Notes: generated by a model not told the origin, from the letters alone. A stretch of 64,000 bases of DNA from JBFMCC01 sp037445635 (GCA_037445635.1 JBBIKC010000008.1:25394-89393); one strand, 5' to 3'. Counted from the first letter of the stretch, positions 52,532 to 60,758 are shown. Program-made: numbers and translations.

Positions 52532-53152
52532 TTACGCGATCTTCACGACAATATCGGCAATGACGTTGGCCGCTTCGTCGCCGCGGTCGGCCGCATTGCT
52601 CAAATGGCGGTACACCTCGCGCAGTTTCAACATCCGCACCACGTGCTGAATGTCCTCTGCCCCGCCAAACAGGTCGGCCAGCGCCTCGCGGTAGACGCCC
52701 TCCACACGGTTCTCCAGCGCCTTGGCGCGCTGGGCGTGTTCGTTGGAAACGCCGGGGTGATTCTCCATGCGATCCACCGCCAGCAGAAGTTCGTACGCCG
52801 CGTCCCGCAACAGGGACGCCATTCTCTGCATGTAGGTGGTCGGTTCCACCTTCAGGATTTCCATCTCGCTGACCGTGCTGTAACCATAGTCCAGCACATC
52901 GTCAATTGTGCGCGATAAGGCGAAGAGATCCTCCCGGTCGAACGGGGTGATGAAGGTGCGATTGAGTTCGTCAATGAAGATGCGGCGCACCTCGTCCGCC
53001 TCCTTTTCTTTGGAGGTAAGCAGGGCGGAGGCCTGTGGATCGAGCGTCGTCAAGTATTTGCTCAATGCGTCCATACCCTCCAGAGTCAGGGCGGCCTGAT
53101 CGTGGATCAATTGGATGAATCTGTTCTGGCGCTTCTTGAATAACCTGCGCAT
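52532..53152 (-). CDS. DUF47 (PhoU-like) Pit accessory protein
   Basis: 206 aa, an all-helical PhoU-like protein: KKRQNRFIQLIHDQAALTLEGMDALSKYL, FITPFDREDLFALSRTIDDVLDY and VYREALADLFG. DUF47 proteins are encoded next to PiT transporters and are thought to regulate them, as Pit accessory proteins. It is the first gene of the PiT transcript, 65 nt upstream of PiT 2. Confidence 0.92.
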   Translation of the reverse strand: MRRLFKKRQNRFIQLIHDQAALTLEGMDALSKYLTTLDPQASALLTSKEKEADEVRRIFIDELNRTFITPFDREDLFALSRTIDDVLDYGYSTVSEMEILKVEPTTYMQRMASLLRDAAYELLLAVDRMENHPGVSNEHAQRAKALENRVEGVYREALADLFGGAEDIQHVVRMLKLREVYRHLSNAADRGDEAANVIADIVVKIA

Positions 53153-53256
53153 GGATAAGACTCCTTCACAAGTGTTAAAAGGATTTTACACCAATTATGC
53201 GGAGACAAGGTCTATTGTGTATACAAATATCGTTCCATATTCTTGGCAAAGTGAGA

Positions 53257-53262
53257 TAAAAT
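53257..53262 (+). promoter_or_regulatory. -10 box close to the ankyrin gene start
   Basis: TAAAAT (53257-53262) ends 7 nt before ATG 53270, with no Shine-Dalgarno in the gap. This is the same leaderless layout seen at 18102, 21879 and 56212. Confidence 0.5.
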
Positions 53263-53269
53263 CAATACG

Positions 53270-53944
53270 ATGACGACCGATTTCTTCACTGCCATCAAAA
53301 AGGGCGACTTCGGCGAGGTGAAGAAACGCCTCGAATCGGACCCCGGCCTGATCCACGCACGGGAGAAAGGCCTCAGCCCGATTCTGGTCGCCGTTTATCA
53401 CCGCAAGGCGGAGATCGCCGAGTTCCTTGCGGGAAAAGCCGTTATTCTCACCGTCTTCGAGGCCGCCGCACTCGGTAAAACCACGCACATCGTCCGCCTG
53501 CTGGCACACCAGCCCGAACTGGTCAACGCCTACGCCGACGACGGATTCCAGCCGCTGGGACTGGCCTGTTGCTTCGGTCATTTCGAGACGGCCGAGTATC
53601 TCGTCAAAGCCGGGGCGCTGGTGAACTCCCCCTCCCGCAACGCGCTGAACGTCACGCCCCTGCAATCCGCCGCGGCCGGCGGCCACCTCGAGATTGTACA
53701 AATGCTTTTGAAAAACGGAGCCAACCCAAACGTCCGCGAGAACGGAGGCTTCACTCCACTCCACGCCGCGGCCGAGAACGGCGATGTCGAAATGATCCAC
53801 GTGCTGATTCTCGCGGGCGCCGATCTGCACGCTAAAAGCGCCGACGGCAGGCTTCCGCTCGACCTGGCGCAGGCCAACAGTCACACGGCTGCGGTCAAGG
53901 TCCTGAAAGCCGAGATCACGAAGCGTTTCCGCACGCCGCTATGA
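53270..53944 (+). CDS. Ankyrin-repeat protein
   Basis: 224 aa made of about six ankyrin repeats with the usual G-TPLHxAA-xxGHxxIVxxLL pattern (NVTPLQSAAAGGHLEIVQMLLKNGA, FTPLHAAAENGDVEMIHVLILAGAD-type). No signal peptide, so probably a cytoplasmic protein-binding scaffold. It stands alone between the PiT set and the bactofilin-like gene. Confidence 0.92.
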   Translation: MTTDFFTAIKKGDFGEVKKRLESDPGLIHAREKGLSPILVAVYHRKAEIAEFLAGKAVILTVFEAAALGKTTHIVRLLAHQPELVNAYADDGFQPLGLACCFGHFETAEYLVKAGALVNSPSRNALNVTPLQSAAAGGHLEIVQMLLKNGANPNVRENGGFTPLHAAAENGDVEMIHVLILAGADLHAKSADGRLPLDLAQANSHTAAVKVLKAEITKRFRTPL

Positions 53945-54042
53945 GCGCCCGTTTGTCGAAGCCTCGCGACCTTGCTCTGCCCTGAACGTAAACAGGAGTA
54001 GCGCAAGGTCTTTTGAATCCCCAAGAATTTAAGGAGAATGCA

Positions 54043-55365
54043 ATGAATCGCACACACAAGTTTTTGACCGTCTTCGCCCTGTCTGCCCTGCTGACGCTCG
54101 CGGTGGCGGGCTCGGCTCGCGCCCTCGACGGCCGCACGGGCGGAGACATCGTCATCGCCGCGGACGAGGTGATCAACGACGACTTGTATGTCGCGGCCGA
54201 AAACTTCACCCTCGACGGAATTGTGAAAGGTGATGTGGTCGCGACCGGCGCGGTCATCACGATCAACGGCACGGTGGAAGGCGACCTGATGGCGGCCGGA
54301 CAGGTGATTGTCATCAACGGCGCCGTGACCGACGACGTGCGCATCGCCGGGGCGGCATTAGTGCTGGGCGGCAATGCCAGCATCGGCGATGACTTGATTG
54401 CCGCGGGCGCGAGTCTGGAGACGGAGGACGGCTCGACTGTCGGCGGCGAACTGGTCGTCGGCAGCGCGCAGGCCCTGCTGGCCGGAGATGTCGCTGGCGA
54501 TGTCCTGGCCGGGACAGCCGCCCTCGAACTGCGCGGTTCCTTTGGCGGCGACGTAAAGGCCTATGTGGATGTGACCGAAGATACTGAATCCTCGCTGCCT
54601 CTCAATATGTACATGACCAACGTCCCCGTCACGATTCCGAGTGTCCAGCCCGGCCTGACAGTGGACGATGGCGCCAGCATCGCGGGGAACCTGGACTACA
54701 CCAGTTACAAGGACCTGCCCATCCCGTCCGGCGTGGTCGGCGGCGAAGTGACTCGTACCGCGCCGCAGATTGATGAAGAGGTTTTAGAGACCCCACCCAC
54801 CCCGGCGCAAAAAGCCGCCAGTTGGAGCCTCGACCTGCTCCGCAGGATCGTCACCCTGCTCCTGTTCGGCTTCCTGCTCGCCTGGCTGGCGCCGAAATTC
54901 ATGCAGGGCGCAATGGCAACACTTCAGGGCAAGCCATGGCCCAGCCTGGGATGGGGTGTGGTGGCATGGGCCGCCTTCTGGTTCCTGTTGCTCTTGGGCG
55001 TCTTCGTGACCATCCTCGGCGCGGTCGTGTTCGGCTTCTTCACGCTCGGCAGCGTCAGCGGGACGATTGTCTGGGTAGGCATTCTGGCGATCTTCGCCCT
55101 GATCCTCGCCTTCGTACTCGCGACCGCCTTCCTGACGAAGATCATGGTCGGCTGGACGGGCGGCAAATGGATTCTGGGACGCTTCAATCCCGCGCTCGCC
55201 GAACACAAGGTCTGGCCGTTGGTCGTGGGCGTGATCATCGTCGCAGTCCTGGTTGCCCTGCCCTTCGTCGGCTGGCTGTTCAACCTGCTGATCGTGTTCT
55301 TCGGCCTCGGCGCGCTGTGGCTGTTCGGACGTGAGGCGATGACCGCTCGCAAAGCCGTTGGATAA
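54043..55365 (+). CDS. Polymer-forming (bactofilin-like) protein with C-terminal membrane segments
   Basis: 440 aa from ATG 54043, supported by AAGGAGAATG; an upstream TTG at 54013 has none. A signal peptide (about 1-26) precedes a repetitive beta-helix-like region (about 35-160, GDIVIAADEVINDDLYVAA, GDVVATGAVITINGTVEGD, GTVEGDLMAAGQVIVINGA) of bactofilin type. The C-terminal third (about 270-430) has four hydrophobic segments. It probably anchors a polymeric filament or shell at the membrane. No partner is encoded next to it. Confidence 0.85.
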   Translation: MNRTHKFLTVFALSALLTLAVAGSARALDGRTGGDIVIAADEVINDDLYVAAENFTLDGIVKGDVVATGAVITINGTVEGDLMAAGQVIVINGAVTDDVRIAGAALVLGGNASIGDDLIAAGASLETEDGSTVGGELVVGSAQALLAGDVAGDVLAGTAALELRGSFGGDVKAYVDVTEDTESSLPLNMYMTNVPVTIPSVQPGLTVDDGASIAGNLDYTSYKDLPIPSGVVGGEVTRTAPQIDEEVLETPPTPAQKAASWSLDLLRRIVTLLLFGFLLAWLAPKFMQGAMATLQGKPWPSLGWGVVAWAAFWFLLLLGVFVTILGAVVFGFFTLGSVSGTIVWVGILAIFALILAFVLATAFLTKIMVGWTGGKWILGRFNPALAEHKVWPLVVGVIIVAVLVALPFVGWLFNLLIVFFGLGALWLFGREAMTARKAVG

Positions 55366-55376
55366 CAACTCGATTC

Positions 55377-55413
55377 AAAAAACCAGGCTTCTTCGAGAAG
55401 CCTGGTTTTTTTT
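55377..55413. terminator. Bidirectional terminator between bactofilin-like and lipoprotein genes
   Basis: A 16-bp stem AAAAAACCAGGCTTCT / AGAAGCCTGGTTTTTT with a TCG loop, flanked by A and T runs, between convergent genes. Confidence 0.88.
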
Positions 55414-55416
55414 AAG

Positions 55417-56052
55417 TTACTGGCAGTCGATCGTGTACGTGATCAACTGGACGATTTTTTCACTGCGCCCCACAACCTCATCCGATTTATTCACGCCGAC
55501 GAACTGGACATCGAACCAGGCCAGGTGTTTGCGCAGGTCGGGATGAATATCCTCGCCCTTGAACACGCGGGTGAACACGCCTTGTTCCTGGGGGTCCATA
55601 AGGCCGCCGTTCTTCCACTCGGTGATGTAGGTGCCCTGGCGATCCTCGATACGGTAATAAAGATACACGTTGACGACATACGGATCCGCCGTAGTTACCG
55701 TGAACGTGATCTCCTTCGGCAGACAGCGCAGGGAGAACGCGTCGCTCGAGGCGCTCATGCTGGTAAACAATCCGCCGCCCAGCGCGGGATCAATGGTGAG
55801 CGGGCCGCCCGCCGCGGGAGGTTCGGTGGGCGCGGCTTCCGTCGGCTGCTGAGTTGGCGTCGGCTCGGGCGTATTCGTGGGAACGGGCGTCGCCGTCGGC
55901 ACGGCCGTCGGCGGCTCAGTGGGAATAACAGTGACCAGCACGGTCGCAACCACCACATGCGCTGTCGGCGGCACCGGCGTCGGCTGGACAGTAACAACTG
56001 CGCTGCATGCTGTCAATGCCAGCGCAAGCGTTGCAATCAGGATTCTCTTCAT
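55417..56052 (-). CDS. Lipoprotein with Thr/Pro linker, unknown domain
   Basis: 211 aa from ATG 56052, supported by GGAGCAG upstream. The signal ends in lipobox LALTACS. A Thr/Pro-rich linker (about 30-80) joins a C-terminal domain (about 85-211) with an immunoglobulin-like beta pattern (ITFTVTTADPYVVNVYLYYRIED). I recognise no named family. It is convergent with the bactofilin-like gene and divergent from the radical SAM gene. Confidence 0.7.
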   Translation of the reverse strand: MKRILIATLALALTACSAVVTVQPTPVPPTAHVVVATVLVTVIPTEPPTAVPTATPVPTNTPEPTPTQQPTEAAPTEPPAAGGPLTIDPALGGGLFTSMSASSDAFSLRCLPKEITFTVTTADPYVVNVYLYYRIEDRQGTYITEWKNGGLMDPQEQGVFTRVFKGEDIHPDLRKHLAWFDVQFVGVNKSDEVVGRSEKIVQLITYTIDCQ

Positions 56053-56211
56053 AAAAACTGCTCCTTTTCCTAAAATCATTCTAAGTCAAGTGAATATTCC
56101 GGCGGTTAACCCATTTGGGTTAATCAATCCTTACAGTTTTGTTATTTGCGCGCGTCGCGATGACCTCTCTGTCTTTCTGCCCCGCCGGCCAATCAGACAA
56201 GTCTTATCAGG

Positions 56212-56217
56212 TATAAT
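56212..56217 (+). promoter_or_regulatory. -10 box at the radical SAM gene start
   Basis: TATAAT (56212-56217) ends 7 nt before ATG 56225. The gap TTCCTCC is pyrimidine-rich and contains no Shine-Dalgarno, so the mRNA is probably leaderless. Confidence 0.55.
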
Positions 56218-56224
56218 TTCCTCC

Positions 56225-58228
56225 ATGCTCACACCCGAACAGATCGAGACCCGTCTCGAACGAATTCTCTTAAAGGTTCAAAAGCCCGGCCGCTACGTGG
56301 GCGGGGAATATAACATCACGGTCAAGGACTGGGATACGGCTCAAACGCGCGTCGCCCTCGTCTTCCCCGACATTTACGACATCGGCGTCTCCAATGTCGG
56401 TTTGAAGATCCTCTACGATCAGGTTAATCAACGCAACGACGCGCTGGCCGAACGCGCCTACGCGCCCTGGGTGGACATGGAAGCCCTGATGCGCGCGGAC
56501 GGCATACCGCTCTATACGCTCGAATCAAAACGACCCCTGGCCTGCTTCGACCTCATTGGGTTTACTCTCCCCTATGAAACCCTCTACACCAACGCGCTCA
56601 ACGTGCTCGACCTGGCGGGCATCCCCGTCCGCGCCGCGGACCGCGACGAGACTCATCCCATCGTCATCGCGGGCGGACATTCGGTGATGAACCCCGAGCC
56701 GATGCACGCCTTCATGGACGCGTTCGTTATCGGCGAGGGGGAGGAAGTGATTCACGACATTATTAATGTGATTCAAAAATACAAAGCGTCATTGCGAGGA
56801 GCGCAGCGACAAAGCAATCTCCGCGGCGATGATGAGATTGCTTCGCTCCCCGCTTCGCCGGTCACTCGCAATGACATGTTACTGGCCCTCGCCAAAATCC
56901 CCGGCGTGTACGTGCCGAGCCTCTACAAAACCCATTACATGGACGACGGCACAGTCTCGCATGTGGAGACTCTGGCCGAGGGTATTCCCAACCCCGTCGT
57001 CAAACGGCTGGTTGCCAAACTGCCGCCTCCGCCCACCAAATTCATCGTGCCAAATATCGAGATCGTCCACAACCGCGTCTCGGTGGAGATCATGCGCGGA
57101 TGCACGCGCGGGTGCAGATTCTGCCATGCGGGCATGATCACGCGCCCGGTCCGCGAACGCAGCGTGGACGAGATCGTCGCCGCGGCCGAAGAGGCCATCC
57201 GCTCCACAGGCTTCGAGGAACTGGCCCTGCTGTCTCTTTCATCGTCGGATTACACTCACGTCGTGGAACTGGTCACGGCCATCGGCGAGAAGTTCAAGGA
57301 CAGGCATCTCACCGTGTCCCTACCCTCGTTGCGCATCGAATCGGTCTCGATTGACTTGATGGACAAACTCCGCGATCGCCGCGGCTCGGGCTTCACGCTC
57401 GCGCCCGAGGCCGCCACCGAACGCATGCGCCGCATCATCAACAAGTTCATCCCCGATGAAGACATCCTCAACACCACGCGCGAAATCTACGCGCGCGGCT
57501 GGACGACCATCAAACTTTATTTCATGATCGGCCACCCCAGCGAAACGCTCGAAGACGTGCAGGCCATCGCGGACTTGTGCAAGCGCGTCATCAGCGAGGG
57601 ACGCAAGGCGATTGGCATGAAAGCCAAACTGCACGCGGGTGTGAGCACCTTCGTGCCCAAATCGCAGACGCCCTTCCAATGGGTGGCCTGCGACACGCGC
57701 GAACAGGTGCTGGCGAAGCAGGCCCTGCTCAAGCGCGAACTGCGCGACAAAAACATAAAACTTTCATGGACAGAACCCGAGGACACCCTGCTCGAAGCCT
57801 GGCTCTCGCGCGGCGACAGGAGAATGGCCGAAGTGATCTACAGCGCGTGGAAGCGCGGCGCAAAGTTCGACGCGTGGGGCGACCAGATGAAATTCGACGC
57901 ATGGATGGAAGCCTTCACCGAACACGGCCTTGATCCCGCCTTCTACACCCATCGCCCGCGCCGCACCGACGAGATCTTCCCCTGGGATCACATCACCGCG
58001 GCCGTGCGCAAGAACTTCCTCTTCCAGGACTTCCGCCAGAGCCTCGAAGGCCAGATCCGCGTGGACTGCCGCCTGAACTGCTTTGCCTGCGGTATCCTGC
58101 CCACCTTCGCCAATCTGCGCCGCGACCATCCCGGCGAAGGCTGGAAATGCCCCGACGTAAAAAGCCCGCGCAAGGCGTTGATCGAGCATTCGACAGCCGG
58201 TGAACCATTGCCAATGGTGGGAGACTAA
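56225..58228 (+). CDS. B12-binding-type radical SAM protein (TIGR03960-like) with repeat insertion
   Basis: 667 aa from ATG 56225. The N-terminal B12-like domain (about 40-180) is followed by the radical SAM domain with Cys293, Cys297 and Cys300 (RGCTRGCRFCHAG) and conserved RPVRERSVDEIV and GSGFTLAPEAATERMR. The reaction is not established for this family, which occurs with DUF2344. At about residues 188-217 the protein contains a translated palindromic element (copy E) in frame. It overlaps the next gene by one base. Confidence 0.93.
   Translation: MLTPEQIETRLERILLKVQKPGRYVGGEYNITVKDWDTAQTRVALVFPDIYDIGVSNVGLKILYDQVNQRNDALAERAYAPWVDMEALMRADGIPLYTLESKRPLACFDLIGFTLPYETLYTNALNVLDLAGIPVRAADRDETHPIVIAGGHSVMNPEPMHAFMDAFVIGEGEEVIHDIINVIQKYKASLRGAQRQSNLRGDDEIASLPASPVTRNDMLLALAKIPGVYVPSLYKTHYMDDGTVSHVETLAEGIPNPVVKRLVAKLPPPPTKFIVPNIEIVHNRVSVEIMRGCTRGCRFCHAGMITRPVRERSVDEIVAAAEEAIRSTGFEELALLSLSSSDYTHVVELVTAIGEKFKDRHLTVSLPSLRIESVSIDLMDKLRDRRGSGFTLAPEAATERMRRIINKFIPDEDILNTTREIYARGWTTIKLYFMIGHPSETLEDVQAIADLCKRVISEGRKAIGMKAKLHAGVSTFVPKSQTPFQWVACDTREQVLAKQALLKRELRDKNIKLSWTEPEDTLLEAWLSRGDRRMAEVIYSAWKRGAKFDAWGDQMKFDAWMEAFTEHGLDPAFYTHRPRRTDEIFPWDHITAAVRKNFLFQDFRQSLEGQIRVDCRLNCFACGILPTFANLRRDHPGEGWKCPDVKSPRKALIEHSTAGEPLPMVGD
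56788..56875. repeat. GTCATTGCGAGGAG palindromic element, copy E, in frame inside a gene
   Basis: 88 bp with ends GTCATTGCGAGGAGCGC / CACTCGCAATGAC and the core AAAGCAATCTCC / GATTGCTTCG. It encodes about residues 188-217 of the radical SAM protein without a stop or frameshift. Confidence 0.85.
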
Positions 58229-58740
58229 TGAGAAAGTCCCAACTGCTCCTCCGCCTGCAAAACGAACGCGAGAACTGGGAACACGCCCTCAATTACGTCG
58301 GCATTCGCCTCAGCATCGGCGGCGTTTCGGGCCGCTGGTCTGCGCGCGACATCCTCGCCCACATCATGGTCCGCGAGCATTACCTCGCCGACCGCCTGCG
58401 CGAAATCCAGCGCGGCGAGTCCCTGCCGCCCTGCAAGACGCAGGACGAACTCGATACGTTCCTCGATGAATTCGGCTACCCCGATTTCGAATCGCCCCTG
58501 CTCCCCGAACACGAAGCCAACGAATGGGCCGTTCGCAAATATCGCAACACTCCCTTCAAGGAACTCGTGGCGCTCGAAATCCACGCCTTCGACGCGGTTT
58601 ATGAGGCGGTCAAAGAGTTGAGCGAAGAGCAGCTCAACGAAAATAAACTCTTCGCCCGCGTAGCGCGCTACACCTACGAACACTACCGCCATCACGCGGC
58701 CGACATCCGTAAACGATTCAAATTCCCCGTCAAACGCTGA
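58228..58740 (+). CDS. DinB-like/ClbS-type four-helix protein
   Basis: 170 aa. N-terminal RLQNERENWEHALNYVG and WSARDILAHIMVREHYLADRL match DinB/DfsB-like four-helix proteins, with His residues near 50, 54 and the C-terminal HYRHHAADI as candidate metal ligands. Members act as thiol-dependent or metal-dependent enzymes in small-molecule protection or as unassigned proteins. It overlaps the radical SAM stop by one base and the DUF2344 start by one base. This is unusual because the two flanking families are often fused or adjacent. Confidence 0.85.
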   Translation: MRKSQLLLRLQNERENWEHALNYVGIRLSIGGVSGRWSARDILAHIMVREHYLADRLREIQRGESLPPCKTQDELDTFLDEFGYPDFESPLLPEHEANEWAVRKYRNTPFKELVALEIHAFDAVYEAVKELSEEQLNENKLFARVARYTYEHYRHHAADIRKRFKFPVKR

Positions 58741-59432
58741 TGCGCATCCGCGTCACCTTCTCCAAGACCGGCGCGCTGCGTTACACCGGTCATCTCGATC
58801 TGCACACCATCTGGGAACGCGCCGCCCGCCGCGCCGGGCTTCGTCTCATTTACAGCCAGGGCTTTCGTCCCCAGCCAAAGATACAACTCGCCTCGGCCCT
58901 CCCGCTTGGCTTCTCCTCGCGCTGTGAACTGGCCGATCTCTGGCTCGACGGCGAAGCCGATCTCGATTCCCTGCCCGCACGCTTACAGGCTGCCATGCCC
59001 TCCGGCATCGGCATCCTCGACGTGGAACGGGTAGACGAACGCGCCGCGCCGCTCCAAACCCGGTTGCTGGCCGCGGAATACGAAGCGACCCTGCCCGACG
59101 ACTTCGACGCCTCCTCCCTGGACCGCAGGCTGACCGCCGTTATGGACGCCGCGTCCCTGCCCCGCGAGCGCCGCGGCAAAACCTATGATCTGAGGCCGCT
59201 AATTGAGAACCTCTCCCTCACACCGCCCCCCCTCATCCCTTCGGGACACTCCTCCCATTTGCGAAGCAAATGGGAGGAGAAGGAGGGGGGTGTGAGGGTC
59301 TTCATGCGCCTCGCCGCCCGCGCCGGCGCGACCGGCCGCCCCGAAGAAGTGCTCGACGCGCTGGGCATCCCGCCCGAGTCCGCGCGTGTCGAAAGGATTC
59401 GCTTGATTTTTAATCCAGAACCGGTAAAATAA
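58740..59432 (+). CDS. DUF2344 (TIGR03936-like) radical SAM-associated protein with repeat insertion
   Basis: 230 aa. The conserved start MRIRVTFSKTGALRYTGHLDL, then GLRLIYSQGFRPQPKIQLASALPLG and DLWLDG, defines the family. It is the usual partner or C-terminal fusion part of TIGR03960-type radical SAM proteins. Between about residues 159 and 187 an in-frame palindromic element adds residues with no counterpart in the family (PPPLIPSGHSSHLRSKWEE). The frame is maintained. It overlaps the DinB-like gene by one base. Confidence 0.9.
   Translation: MRIRVTFSKTGALRYTGHLDLHTIWERAARRAGLRLIYSQGFRPQPKIQLASALPLGFSSRCELADLWLDGEADLDSLPARLQAAMPSGIGILDVERVDERAAPLQTRLLAAEYEATLPDDFDASSLDRRLTAVMDAASLPRERRGKTYDLRPLIENLSLTPPPLIPSGHSSHLRSKWEEKEGGVRVFMRLAARAGATGRPEEVLDALGIPPESARVERIRLIFNPEPVK
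59215..59298. repeat. Palindromic element in frame inside the DUF2344 gene
   Basis: Outer inverted repeats CCCTCACACC (59215-59224) and GGTGTGAGGG (59289-59298) enclose an inner 14-bp hairpin CTCCTCCCATTTGC / GCAAATGGGAGGAG with a GAA loop. The outer arms and the CCTCATCCCTTCGGG part resemble widespread bacterial palindromes. It differs from the GTCATTGCGAGG family. Confidence 0.85.
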
Positions 59433-59488
59433 GGCTATTTCATGTGCAAATCGGGTTACGCTAAACACTCAAGTAGAGGAGAATCACA

Positions 59489-60460
59489 ATGGCTGCAATA
59501 GGCGCAATCATCATCGGCTTTGGCACGGCGTTCGTTTTTGCCTGGTTCCTGTACTGGCTGGATCGTTACGAAAAGGAACCGATCCTGCTGTTGGGGGCAA
59601 CGTTCATTTGGGGAGTAGTCGTTGCCGCGGGAGGGGCATTCATCATCAACACGGTTCTGGGCATCGGTGTATACATGTTCACCGGCTCCGAAGGCGCCAC
59701 CGACCTGGCGACCGGCTCGATCATTGCCCCGATTGTGGAAGAGAGCCTGAAGGGGCTGGCGGTCTTGATCGTTTTTCTGCTCTTCCGCAAGGAATTCGAT
59801 TCCGTTTTGGACGGCATGATCTATGCCGGTATCTCCGCGCTCGGATTCGCCGCAGTCGAAAATTCATATTACATCTACACCTACGGGTTTTCGGAGGGCG
59901 GCTGGCAGGGCTTTTGGTTTCTCGTCTTCGTGCGTATCATCCTGGTCGGCTGGCAGCACCCGTTCTACACGGCCTTCACCGGCATCGGCTTTGCGCTCGC
60001 CCGCCAGAGCAGGAGCATGCTGGTCAAGTTCATTGCACCGCTGGCCGGTCTGGGCGTGGCGATGTTCACACACTCGTTCCACAATACGCTGGCCGGCTTC
60101 TCCAGAGGACTCGAAGGCCTGGCTCTCGGCACCTTCCTGGATTGGAGCGGCTGGTTCTTCATGTTCATTTTCGCGATCTGGATGATCGCGCGCGAGGGGA
60201 AACTGATGCTAAAGCACCTGCAGGAAGAGGTATCGGCCGGGCGCATGACCGCCAGTCAGATGAAGCGGGCCTCCTCGCCGTTTGGCTCGGCGTTTGCCTT
60301 CCTGGGCGGACGCGCCGCCTCGCGCTTCTATCAGGTCTGCGGGGAACTAGCGCACAAGAAGGAGCAGTTCGCGAAACACGGCGACGAAAGGGGCAACGCG
60401 GCCATCATTGAATCCCTGCGCGCCGAACTGGCCGCGCTCAGCCCGCAGGTCAGAGCCTGA
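59489..60460 (+). CDS. prsW: PrsW-family intramembrane metalloprotease
   Basis: 323 aa with about eight hydrophobic segments. Family motifs: YEKEP near residue 30, PIVEESLKGLAV (EExxK), AAVENSYYIY, then HPFYTAFTGIGFALA and FTHSFHNTLAG with His ligands. These are the PrsW catalytic and metal residues. It would cleave a membrane protein, in Bacillus the anti-sigma factor RsiW. A sigma/anti-sigma pair is not encoded nearby. AGAGGAGAATCAC precedes the ATG. Confidence 0.92.
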   Translation: MAAIGAIIIGFGTAFVFAWFLYWLDRYEKEPILLLGATFIWGVVVAAGGAFIINTVLGIGVYMFTGSEGATDLATGSIIAPIVEESLKGLAVLIVFLLFRKEFDSVLDGMIYAGISALGFAAVENSYYIYTYGFSEGGWQGFWFLVFVRIILVGWQHPFYTAFTGIGFALARQSRSMLVKFIAPLAGLGVAMFTHSFHNTLAGFSRGLEGLALGTFLDWSGWFFMFIFAIWMIAREGKLMLKHLQEEVSAGRMTASQMKRASSPFGSAFAFLGGRAASRFYQVCGELAHKKEQFAKHGDERGNAAIIESLRAELAALSPQVRA

Positions 60461-60464
60461 TTCG

Positions 60465-60501
60465 CTCTTGCAGGGCAAATTGTCAATTTGCCCTGCAAGA
60501 G
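60465..60501. repeat. 18-bp perfect inverted repeat before the tRNA gene
   Basis: CTCTTGCAGGGCAAATTG and its exact complement CAATTTGCCCTGCAAGAG are separated by one base. There is no T-run after it. It may end the prsW transcript; it also carries the -35 box of the tRNA promoter in its centre. Confidence 0.8.
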
Positions 60502-60508
60502 GTAAAAT
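60480..60508 (+). promoter_or_regulatory. Promoter of tRNA-Arg
   Basis: TTGTCA (60480-60485), exactly 17 bp, then TAAAAT (60503-60508), 10 nt before the mature tRNA 5' end. The -35 box lies at the centre of the perfect inverted repeat. Confidence 0.7.
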
Positions 60509-60518
60509 CTTCCCGCTT

Positions 60519-60590
60519 GCCCCCGTAGCTCAGTGGACAGAGCGTCGGCCTCCGGAGCCGAAGAGGACAGTTCGAGTCTGTCCGGGGGTA
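60519..60590 (+). tRNA. tRNA-Arg (anticodon CCG)
   Basis: 72 nt. Acceptor GCCCCCG pairs with CGGGGGT and discriminator A. D arm GCTC / GAGC; anticodon arm TCGGC / GCCGA with loop CTCCGGA, giving anticodon CCG at 60552-60554; T arm GACAG / CTGTC with TTCGAGT loop. CCA is not encoded. It reads CGG codons, which are frequent in this GC-rich genome. Confidence 0.95.
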
Positions 60591-60593
60591 CTC

Positions 60594-60626
60594 AGCACCG
60601 TTGCCTCAGCGGTGCTTTTTCTTTTT
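60594..60626 (+). terminator. Terminator after tRNA-Arg
   Basis: AGCACCG / CGGTGCT forms a 7-bp stem with a 9-nt loop followed by TTTTCTTTTT, starting 4 nt after the tRNA. Confidence 0.85.
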
Positions 60627-60676
60627 CGCGACAAGAGAACGAAAGACCGTGCGCTGGTTTGTGACATAAATCATGA

Positions 60677-60705
60677 TTGAAGGGAGGCGTCATTTGTGAT
60701 ATTGT
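60677..60705 (+). promoter_or_regulatory. Possible promoter of the zinc-ribbon membrane protein gene
   Basis: TTGAAG (60677-60682), 17 bp, then TATTGT (60700-60705). The match is moderate and the distance to the ATG (60759) is 53 nt. Confidence 0.35.
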
Positions 60706-60758
60706 ACATATACGGGGGAGGGGAGGTTTTGTCTGCGAAGTCTGTCCGGGAGGGTCAG

